Shown here: positions 1 to 6,372 of the stretch, one piece after another | How positions within the stretch are numbered: position 1 is the stretch's first letter | Layout: every line of letters begins with the position of its first letter | Source: Novosphingobium sp. | GTDB taxonomy: Bacteria; Pseudomonadota; Alphaproteobacteria; Sphingomonadales; Sphingomonadaceae | NCBI GenBank assembly: GCA_024236175.1 | Contig: JACKKY010000002.1 | Span: 434,001-498,000, forward strand | Direction of reading: 5' to 3' | DNA: 64,000 nt | Position numbers and translations under genes: made by a program | The notes under the pieces: generated by a model | Databases searched by the model: none | The model's input: the letters and a program-made list of their open reading frames with translations, nothing else | Told to the model about the DNA's origin: nothing

Positions 1-181
1 AATACAGGACGACCGGCCCCTTGCGCAGGGCGTCCTTCAGGTTGAACCGGAAGACATTGCCCGCAAGCGCGCCCGAGGTCGCGAAAATCGGCGCCTTGGT
101 GCCGACGGGCAACTCCGCCCGCAATCCGGAAGGCAGGGCGAGCGCAAGCAGCGCGGCAATGGCGAAAAGCGGCTTTTTCAT
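1..181 (-). CDS. Redoxin (AhpC/TSA-like) protein, N-terminal part only
   Basis: The frame starts with ATG at 181 and runs off the left edge, so only about 60 residues are visible. They begin MKKPLFAIAALLALALPSG, a clear Sec signal peptide with a likely cut after LRA. The next stretch (ELPVGTKAPIFATSGALAG, then FNLKDALRKGPVVLY) matches the opening of peroxiredoxin/redoxin folds, where a beta-strand ending in VVLYF precedes the catalytic cysteine. That cysteine lies outside the window. A periplasmic thiol peroxidase or thioredoxin-like role is inferred. No close same-strand partner is visible. Confidence 0.6.
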   Translation of the reverse strand, partial: MKKPLFAIAALLALALPSGLRAELPVGTKAPIFATSGALAGNVFRFNLKDALRKGPVVLY

Positions 182-190
182 GTTTGCATT

Positions 191-218
191 GTGGACCGGG
201 ACGGCGCGCCCTGTCCAC
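191..218. terminator. Imperfect hairpin between the DUF1330 gene and the redoxin gene
   Basis: GTGGAC at 191-196 pairs with GTCCAC near 212-217, and an inner GGG/CCC extends the stem with a mismatch. It lies downstream of the DUF1330 stop and about 10 bases upstream of the redoxin start, both on the minus strand. There is no T-tract, so it may be a weak terminator or a 5'-UTR structure. Confidence 0.3.
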
Positions 219-251
219 TCAATATGGAAGCGATGCGATGCCGGAAGCCGG

Positions 252-542
252 TCAGAGCCCCTCCACCATGAAACAGCGATAGGGTGCCGCCTTCTGCCGC
301 AGCTTCGCCCGTTCCTGATAGCTGTCGCTGAAATACCAGTCACGGGCGGATTGCGTGTCGGGAAATTCCAGGATGACGACGCCATCGGCCGCTTCCCCCT
401 CGAACGTCTCCATTGCTCCGTAGACCGCAAGCGGCTTCATCGACGTCGGCGGCGGCGCCTCCCGGTTGCCTCCCTGATACGCGGCCATCGCCTCGTGATC
501 GACGATTTCGCCTTCCCGCACGAAAATCATGTAAGTCGCCAT
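252..542 (-). CDS. DUF1330 family protein
   Basis: A 96-residue protein starting MATYMIFVREGEIVDHEAM, with the family's ferredoxin-like dimeric alpha/beta layout: an MATYMIF strand, a central VVILEFPD strand and an ARDWYFSDSYQ helix before the C-terminal strand. The length is typical. The ATG at 542 is chosen because GGAGGGG lies six bases upstream; the longer antisense-like extension has no such site. DUF1330 proteins are small cytoplasmic proteins of uncertain function, often near catabolic oxidoreductases, as here (TetR, SDR and P450 genes follow). No function is assigned. Confidence 0.85.
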   Translation of the reverse strand: MATYMIFVREGEIVDHEAMAAYQGGNREAPPPTSMKPLAVYGAMETFEGEAADGVVILEFPDTQSARDWYFSDSYQERAKLRQKAAPYRCFMVEGL

Positions 543-758
543 TTCGTTCCCCTCCTTCGGATGGAGGCCAGTGTCACGGTAAAATCGTCTTGCGGCAAGG
601 CGATATTGCACGTCGAAATTGCCCGTGCAGGCAGGAGCGAGCTTGCCAGCGCCAATGCTCCCGGTATTCTTCTTGTGCTCCTCCAGCCGCTCGATAAAAT
701 GGCAACGCATGCGTGTCATTAATGCGATTCGGCGCTTCGATGCGAATGCGAACCGGCT

Positions 759-1403
759 ATGAACCAACACAGCTCCCTCAAACGCCCCCGGGCAGGACGA
801 CCGACCCGCGAACAGGCGGAAGCGCGCCATGAGCTTCTGCTGGACCGCGCGCTCGACCATTTCCTCGACAAGGGCTTCCAGCAGGCGACGATAGAGGCCA
901 TCGCCGCCGATGTCGGGATGACGAAACGCACGGTCTATGCCCGGCACGAGGACAAGGCCGCCCTGTTCCGTGCTGCCGTGCATCGCGCGATCGAGAAATA
1001 TGCCGTCTCGCAGGAGGATATCGAGGCAACCGTCTGCGACGATCTCGAGCAGACGCTGGTGAATCTCGCCATGCTGCGCATCGATACCGTCTCGACCTCT
1101 ACCGGGGTCAAGCTGCAGCGGATCGTGAACACAGAGTCCTACCGCTTTCCGGACATCTTCACCGCAGCCTACGAAAGCGCGGTGCCCACCATCCGCTTCC
1201 TCGCCGACGTGCTGGAGAAGGAAACAAGAGCGGGAACGCTGGCCATCGACGAACCGATGCATGCCGCGAATGTCTTCATGAGCATGGTCGTCGGCGGGCC
1301 GGCCCGTTTCATCGTTTCGGGCATTCCGCTCAGCAGGAAGGAAATCGACAAGCGTGTCGGCTACGCAGTCAGGCTGTTCCTGGACGGCGCCCGAAAACGC
1401 TGA
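759..1403 (+). CDS. TetR/AcrR family transcriptional regulator
   Basis: A 214-residue protein of usual TetR length. Residues about 25-70 form the N-terminal DNA-binding helices (ALDHFLDKGFQQATIEAIAADVGMTKRTVYARHEDKAALF), with the classic T-x-R-T-V-Y recognition helix. The rest is an all-helical ligand-binding and dimerisation domain resembling AefR-type regulators. The gene lies 32 bases upstream of an SDR gene on the same strand and is divergent from the DUF1330 gene, so it probably controls one or both and possibly the P450 gene at 2318-3541. The inducer cannot be read from the sequence. Confidence 0.85.
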   Translation: MNQHSSLKRPRAGRPTREQAEARHELLLDRALDHFLDKGFQQATIEAIAADVGMTKRTVYARHEDKAALFRAAVHRAIEKYAVSQEDIEATVCDDLEQTLVNLAMLRIDTVSTSTGVKLQRIVNTESYRFPDIFTAAYESAVPTIRFLADVLEKETRAGTLAIDEPMHAANVFMSMVVGGPARFIVSGIPLSRKEIDKRVGYAVRLFLDGARKR

Positions 1404-1435
1404 ACACCAAACCAAGACAGAACGAGAGGATTGAG

Positions 1436-2314
1436 ATGAGCGACAAGTCTGGACAGCGTGTGGTCGTGGTGACCGGGGCGAGCTCTGGCATCGGCAAGGA
1501 GACCGCCAAGGCTTTCGCCGGATTGGGCTGGCACGTCATCGGAACGGGGCGAAACCCGGACCGCAGCGCCGCCGCCGAAAAGGAAATAGGAGCCGCGGCT
1601 TCGCCCGATGCAAAAGTCGATTTCCTGAAAGGCGACATGGCGCTGATGTCCGAGACCATGCGCATCGCCAACGAGATCAAGGGCCTGACAGACCGCATCG
1701 ACGTGCTGATCAACAACGCCGGCGGCGTGCGCGACAAGCGCTACATCTCCAGCGAGGGAACGGAAGAGACCTTCACCGCCAACCATCTCGCGCCGTTCCT
1801 GCTGACGAGGGAACTGATGCCGTTGCTCAAGGCGGCAGCGGCTGAATCACAACCGGGCGATGTGCGGGTGATCGCGGTAGCCTCACTTGCTTACCTCAGC
1901 ACCGAAGGACTGAACTGGGGCGACCTGCAGAACCTCAACGGAGATTTCCATGCATCCCCGGTCTATTGCCAGGCGAAACTCGCCAACGTGCTCTACACGC
2001 GCGAGCTGAACCGACGCGTCGCTGCGGACGGGATCATCGCCCATGCGCTTATCCCCGGGGTCGTTCACACGAACTTCGCCAGCCACGCCGACCAGGGGAT
2101 GCAGGCCTATCTCAAGGACGCCGAGGGCAAGACGCCCGAAGAGGTCGCCAAAATGCTGGTCTCGATGGCGACGGCGCCGGAACTTGGCGTCAACGGCGGC
2201 CGCGGCTTCTACGACTTCGAGGAACACCCGTTCGCGCCCCAGGGAGCGGACGATCAGGCGGCCGGTCGACTGTGGACCGAAAGCGAGAAGATCCTCGCAG
2301 ACCTCGGCTATTGA
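1436..2314 (+). CDS. Short-chain dehydrogenase/reductase, retinol-dehydrogenase-like
   Basis: A 292-residue Rossmann oxidoreductase. The cofactor motif TGASSGIG is near residues 13-20, NNAG near 96-99 and the catalytic YxxxK is Y177-C-Q-A-K181. A basic residue soon after the second strand (GTGRNPDRS) suggests NADP(H), but this is weak. The length and the long C-terminal segment resemble the RDH/WW-oxidoreductase-like branch. The start has GAGAGGATTGAG upstream. It follows the TetR gene by 32 bases and converges with the P450 gene 3 bases away. A role in oxidising a hydrophobic alcohol together with the P450 is inference. Confidence 0.85.
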   Translation: MSDKSGQRVVVVTGASSGIGKETAKAFAGLGWHVIGTGRNPDRSAAAEKEIGAAASPDAKVDFLKGDMALMSETMRIANEIKGLTDRIDVLINNAGGVRDKRYISSEGTEETFTANHLAPFLLTRELMPLLKAAAAESQPGDVRVIAVASLAYLSTEGLNWGDLQNLNGDFHASPVYCQAKLANVLYTRELNRRVAADGIIAHALIPGVVHTNFASHADQGMQAYLKDAEGKTPEEVAKMLVSMATAPELGVNGGRGFYDFEEHPFAPQGADDQAAGRLWTESEKILADLGY

Positions 2315-2317
2315 TCG

Positions 2318-3541
2318 TCAGGCCTCGTCCCACACCAGCGGCAGGTAATCGATCCCGAAAGTCCGGCCGGTGTGATAACGGTAGGTCTCGCCGGGCTTGA
2401 TACGGATGTTGCGGAACCGCTTGAGGAATTCCTCAACCACGATCCGCAATTCCCGCTTGGCGAGATGGATGCCGAGGCAGGTGTGTACTCCCGTGCCGAA
2501 GTTGATGTGGCGCGGCTTGCGGTCGATATCGACTTCGTGAGGGTTGTCGAAAACTGCTGGATCACGGTCGGCGAGCGAGATCGGCAGGTTCACTTCCTCT
2601 CCCGCCTTCATCTCGACTCCGTGGAATGTGAAATCCTCCCTGACCTGGCGATGGGTGATCACCACGGAAAATGCCCGGGCGAATTCCTCCACCGCAGCCG
2701 GTATCTCGTCGGGATTGTCACGCAGGCGCTGCTGCAGGTCGGGGTGTGTCGCCAGATGGCGCATGATCCAGCCCAGCGTGCTGTAGACCGTGTCCAGCCC
2801 GCCGACATAGAGCACGTAGTACATGCCCATCATCTCGATATGGGTCAGCGGCCGGTCGTGGAACTGGGCGGTCGTGATGGCACGATTCAGTTCGTTGGTG
2901 GGATGCTCCATTTCCCGCTTCTTGTGCTCTTCGAGATACTGGAAGATCGAGCGGGCGGCGGCGGCGCGCCTGGCCGGTTCGGGAGACCGCATCAGGTCCT
3001 CTTCCCATTGCAGGAAGTCGTCCGCTTTGTCGCGCGGCATGTCCATCAGGTCGAGGAAGATGTAGGTCGGGAAAGGTACTGCGAAATCCTCGATGAAATC
3101 GCATTCGCCCTTGTCCTCGAACTTCGCGATCAGCTCCAAACAGGTTTCGCGCACCATGTCCCCCATGGCGTTGACCGCCTTGGGCGTGAACACGGGATTG
3201 AGGTTGCGACGATGGCCATGGTGCGCCGGCGGATCGATTTCGATCGGGTTCAGCCTCAGGTTCACGCCGAGCATGCTAGCCGGCATGCCCTCGCGCTCGC
3301 CCGAAAAATGCTCATGATCGACGAAGGCCTCAGAAATCAGGTCGTAACGGGTGAGCACCCATCCCGGCCGGCCGTAACTTGCATCGGTCGCCCAGATGAT
3401 TCCCGGGCCCTCGTGCAGACGCGAAATGGCCAGGAACGGGTCGTCGCCCTCGGCCGTGAAAGCATCGAAGCTGTTATCCCAGACCAGTTCGGCCGGAACA
3501 TGATCGGGGGTCTTTTCCAGTGTCGCGGAGGTCGCCGACAT
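2318..3541 (-). CDS. Cytochrome P450
   Basis: A 407-residue soluble bacterial P450. The haem-binding signature FGTGVHTCLG places the cysteine ligand at C355. The I-helix carries an acid-alcohol pair in VGGLDTVYSTLG, and the K-helix ExxR is in EEFARAF. There is no transmembrane segment, so it should depend on a separate ferredoxin and reductase; none is encoded in the window. ATG at 3541 has AGGAAGGACAAGAG just upstream. It lies 30 bases downstream of the winged-helix regulator gene on the same strand. The substrate is unknown; the SDR and CoA-lyase neighbours suggest oxidation of a hydrophobic carbon source. Confidence 0.92.
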   Translation of the reverse strand: MSATSATLEKTPDHVPAELVWDNSFDAFTAEGDDPFLAISRLHEGPGIIWATDASYGRPGWVLTRYDLISEAFVDHEHFSGEREGMPASMLGVNLRLNPIEIDPPAHHGHRRNLNPVFTPKAVNAMGDMVRETCLELIAKFEDKGECDFIEDFAVPFPTYIFLDLMDMPRDKADDFLQWEEDLMRSPEPARRAAAARSIFQYLEEHKKREMEHPTNELNRAITTAQFHDRPLTHIEMMGMYYVLYVGGLDTVYSTLGWIMRHLATHPDLQQRLRDNPDEIPAAVEEFARAFSVVITHRQVREDFTFHGVEMKAGEEVNLPISLADRDPAVFDNPHEVDIDRKPRHINFGTGVHTCLGIHLAKRELRIVVEEFLKRFRNIRIKPGETYRYHTGRTFGIDYLPLVWDEA

Positions 3542-3571
3542 CTCTTGTCCTTCCTGTTGCCTGGGTGGTTC

Positions 3572-3940
3572 TCAGGCCTTGCGTTCGCGCAAGTGGCCCG
3601 GTCCGGTCGCAGCGGCCCGCGTCCCCTCCTGCAGCGCAGCTTCCAGCGCCGAGAGATAGGACATGAAGCGCTCACGTCCCTGCCGCGTCAGGTGGCAGGT
3701 GGTCAGCGGCCGCTTCCGTTCGAAATTCTTCGATGTCGTGACATAGCCGGCCTCTTCCAGCGCGCTGAGGTGGCGATTGAGATTGCCGTCGGTGAGCCCG
3801 CACATGCGTTTGAGCTCGGCAAAGGCGAGTCCTTCCGGATGCCCTGCCAGAGAAGTGACGATCCCGAGGCGGGCACGTTCGTGAAACAGGCGGTCGAGGC
3901 CGGGAAAGGCAAAAGGCGCCTCGTCGCGATCAACATTCAT
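3572..3940 (-). CDS. Winged-helix transcriptional regulator (HTH_34 / MarR-like)
   Basis: A 122-residue protein. Residues about 15-90 form a winged helix: LDRLFHERARLGIVTSL, then GLAFAELKRMCGLTDGNLNRHLSALEEAGYV, then a KNFERKRPLTTCHLTRQGRERF wing. This matches small one-domain regulators usually encoded beside a membrane protein. The ATG at 3940 overlaps the stop of the upstream membrane-protein gene as ATGA, indicating translational coupling. Autoregulation is likely because a perfect inverted repeat (4563-4579) precedes the pair. The P450 gene follows by 30 bases and may be co-transcribed. Confidence 0.85.
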   Translation of the reverse strand: MNVDRDEAPFAFPGLDRLFHERARLGIVTSLAGHPEGLAFAELKRMCGLTDGNLNRHLSALEEAGYVTTSKNFERKRPLTTCHLTRQGRERFMSYLSALEAALQEGTRAAATGPGHLRERKA

Positions 3941-4545
3941 GCGGTTGGAACTCCTTCCCGATACAATATCCAGGCAATGGACAGATGGCCGACCACCAGA
4001 GGCCCGCCCATCATCAAGGGCGTGAGCTGGCCGTCCTGACCGGCTAACCACATCACGGCGGCGCCCGAAAGGAGGAACCAGACAGCGGGCCAGATGATGG
4101 TCCTGGGTAGCGTGGTGTAACTGGCGAACGCCACGACGCCGATGAGCATGTGCCACAAGCCGGGCACGATCCACAGAGCTTCCGGCGCATGCGAAGAGAT
4201 AATAATCGCGGCGACGACCCCGATCACGGTCGTCGGCAACTGGATAAGGAACGCTCCGCGCATCATCGCGCCTGCCATGCCGCCGTGCTGGCGCCGCGAC
4301 CTGCTGATCGCTTCGGCAGCAACCGTGATGCCCGAGGCGGCGAGGACCGCCCCCCAGATCACCACCTGCTGGCCGGTGCTTGTCGCCAGGGTCTCCGGCC
4401 ACGCGAGCTGGGCCAGCATGATCGCCAGCGAGATCAGTCCGATCATCGCCACCACTTCGGGCGCGTACCCGCGGAAACGCGTGCTGGCGGCCAGCTGCGA
4501 GCGGATGTCGGAAATCTCCGAAAGGGCCCGTTCGATGTCGTTCAC
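3937..4545 (-). CDS. Six-helix integral membrane protein paired with a winged-helix regulator
   Basis: A 202-residue protein with a short cytosolic N-terminus (about residues 1-24, ISDIRSQLAASTRF) followed by about six hydrophobic segments, including VVAMIGLISLAIMLAQLAW, VVIWGAVLAASGITVAA, IQLPTTVIGVVAAIIISS and WPAVWFLLSGAAVMWLAG. It has no catalytic motif that I recognise. Coupling by ATGA to the regulator gene suggests it senses something at the membrane or is the regulator's target. The function is unknown. Confidence 0.75.
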   Translation of the reverse strand: MNDIERALSEISDIRSQLAASTRFRGYAPEVVAMIGLISLAIMLAQLAWPETLATSTGQQVVIWGAVLAASGITVAAEAISRSRRQHGGMAGAMMRGAFLIQLPTTVIGVVAAIIISSHAPEALWIVPGLWHMLIGVVAFASYTTLPRTIIWPAVWFLLSGAAVMWLAGQDGQLTPLMMGGPLVVGHLSIAWILYREGVPTA

Positions 4546-4562
4546 ATGCGCTTCCGTATTAA

Positions 4563-4579
4563 ACTTTGCATGGCAAAGT
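4563..4579. promoter_or_regulatory. Operator-like perfect inverted repeat ACTTTGC-ATG-GCAAAGT
   Basis: Seven-base arms flank a three-base centre, 18-34 bases upstream of the start of the membrane protein/winged-helix regulator pair, where a promoter would lie. Symmetry, position and the adjacent small DNA-binding protein suggest it is the autoregulatory operator. Binding itself is not shown. Confidence 0.55.
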
Positions 4580-4689
4580 ATGGACGATCGGCGACAAGGT
4601 CAAGCTGCGCCGCCCGTTACCATTGACCGAAACGCCATCTGTAGCCAAGGCACTTGGCCAATCAACCAGTGCCATGGGACGCAAGGAAC

Positions 4690-5559
4690 GTGACCAAGAT
4701 CGATCGTCCGCGCCGGAGCGCGCTTTATCTTCCCGCCTCGAATGCGAAAGCTATCGCCAAGGCGAGGACGCTACCCGCCGATATCGTGATCCTCGATCTC
4801 GAAGATGCGGTCGCGCCGGACGCCAAGGTCGAAGCCCGGGCTGCGGCTGTGGCCGCACTCGACGAAGGCGGGTTCGGCGGCCGCGAAGTCGCGATCCGCG
4901 CCAACGGCCTCGATACCGAATGGGGCGCCGATGACCTCGCCGCAATCGCCGGTTCGAAAGCCGACGCGGTTCTCGTGCCCAAGGTCAGTTCCGCATCGGA
5001 CATCGATCGCTACCAGTCCGCGCTGGCGGATGCTCCGGCAGCGATGCAGCTGTGGGCGATGATCGAGACCTGCTCGGGCGTATTCGCCCTGGACGCCATG
5101 GCGGCAAGGGCAGCCGACACGAGGCTCTCGCTGTGGGTGATGGGCACCAACGACCTCGCCAAGGAGATGCGCGCAAGGCTGACGCCGGACCGCACGCCGT
5201 TCCTGCCTTTCCTCTCCATGGCGGTCGCTGCCGCCCGGGCGCATGGAATCGCAATCCTCGATGGCGTGTGCAACGAGTTTCGCGACCTCGACATCTTTCG
5301 CGCGGAGGCGGAACAGGGCCTGCTGTTCGGCTTCGACGGCAAGAGCCTTATCCACCCGGCCCAGATAGACCCCTGCAACGAGGTGTTCTCACCTAGCGAA
5401 GCGGACGTCGCCTGGGCACGCGCGGTGATCGAGGCCTTCGCGCTGCCCGAGAACGCCGGAAAGGGCGCGATCCGGGTCGAAGGCAAGATGGCCGAACTGC
5501 TTCACCTCGACCAGGCCCGGCGGCTCGTCGCCGTCGCCGAGACCATCGCCGCGGGCTAG
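4690..5559 (+). CDS. HpcH/HpaI aldolase / citrate-lyase-beta-like CoA ester lyase
   Basis: About 289 residues from GTG 4690 (MTKIDRPRRSALYLPASN), the usual N-terminus of CitE-like TIM-barrel lyases; a TTG at 4654 would add 12 residues. The metal-binding and substrate motifs are visible: RSALYLPASN, DIVILDLEDAV, a central MIETCSGVFALDAMA strand with the conserved Glu, and GFDGKSLIHPAQ near the C-terminus. Relatives cleave malyl-CoA, citramalyl-CoA or related acyl-CoA esters with Mg2+. The particular substrate is not readable. It ends 3 bases from a convergent SDR gene. Confidence 0.85.
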   Translation: MTKIDRPRRSALYLPASNAKAIAKARTLPADIVILDLEDAVAPDAKVEARAAAVAALDEGGFGGREVAIRANGLDTEWGADDLAAIAGSKADAVLVPKVSSASDIDRYQSALADAPAAMQLWAMIETCSGVFALDAMAARAADTRLSLWVMGTNDLAKEMRARLTPDRTPFLPFLSMAVAAARAHGIAILDGVCNEFRDLDIFRAEAEQGLLFGFDGKSLIHPAQIDPCNEVFSPSEADVAWARAVIEAFALPENAGKGAIRVEGKMAELLHLDQARRLVAVAETIAAG

Positions 5560-5562
5560 GAC

Positions 5563-6318
5563 CTAGCCGGCAGTGACCCCGCCATCGGCTGTCCAGATCG
5601 CGCCATGCACATTGCTTGCCTTGGGCGATGAGATGAAGGCGACGACAGCGGCGACCTCAGCGGGGTCTGCGGGCGGCCGTTCGCCGGAATAGCGCTTCAT
5701 CTTCGCGAAATCGACGTCTTCGGGAAGCCTCGCCCCGGTGCTGATCTCGGTCATCATCGATCCCGGCGCGACGCCGTTGATGCGGATCGGCTTGTCCACA
5801 TATTCGATGGCAAGCGACTTGGTCAGCTGCATCAGAGCCGCCTTCGACATGGAATAGGGCACGATATAGGACGTGCCCATCAGCGCGCTCTGCGACAGCA
5901 CGTTGACGATGTTGCCCTCGCTTTCGAGCAGGTGCGGGATCGCCGCCTGCGCGAACCAGAACGGCGCGCCCGCATTGACCTGCATGATCCGCCAGAACTC
6001 GTCCTCGGGCACCTGCGTCGCATGGTTGAACCGCATGAGGGCGGCAGCGTTGACGAGAATGTCGAGACGGCCGAATTCGGAGATGGCGGCGTCGACCGCG
6101 GCCACGCAGTTCTCCCGGACCGAGATGTCCGTTGCGAAGGCAGCGCAGCGAGTCCCCGATGCTTCGATGGCGCCCCGGGTTTCCTCCAGCCGATCGGCCA
6201 GGATATCCACGAGCATCAGCGCAACGCCCTGCTCCGCAAGCGCTTCCGCGATAGCGCGACCGAGACCGCGCGCCGAACCTGTTACAAGCGCGACCCTGAG
6301 GCCTGCTTCATCTGCCAT
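5563..6318 (-). CDS. SDR family oxidoreductase (classical FabG-like)
   Basis: A 251-residue classical SDR. TGSARGLG is at about residues 14-21, VNAA in the NNAG position, a serine in NVLSQSALMG, and YxxxK is Y155-S-M-S-K159. An Asp after the second strand (LMLVDILADR) favours NAD(H). The C-terminal GAIWTADGGVTAG is the usual tail. It is convergent with the CoA lyase gene and follows the DUF3857 gene divergently located at 6373, with 54 bases between. A 3-hydroxyacyl or alcohol dehydrogenase role is inferred. Confidence 0.88.
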   Translation of the reverse strand: MADEAGLRVALVTGSARGLGRAIAEALAEQGVALMLVDILADRLEETRGAIEASGTRCAAFATDISVRENCVAAVDAAISEFGRLDILVNAAALMRFNHATQVPEDEFWRIMQVNAGAPFWFAQAAIPHLLESEGNIVNVLSQSALMGTSYIVPYSMSKAALMQLTKSLAIEYVDKPIRINGVAPGSMMTEISTGARLPEDVDFAKMKRYSGERPPADPAEVAAVVAFISSPKASNVHGAIWTADGGVTAG

Positions 6319-6372
6319 TCTGTCTTCCTCGTCGTTCTGGTTTACTGGAGATGTCGTTGCGCCGGGCCGGAA

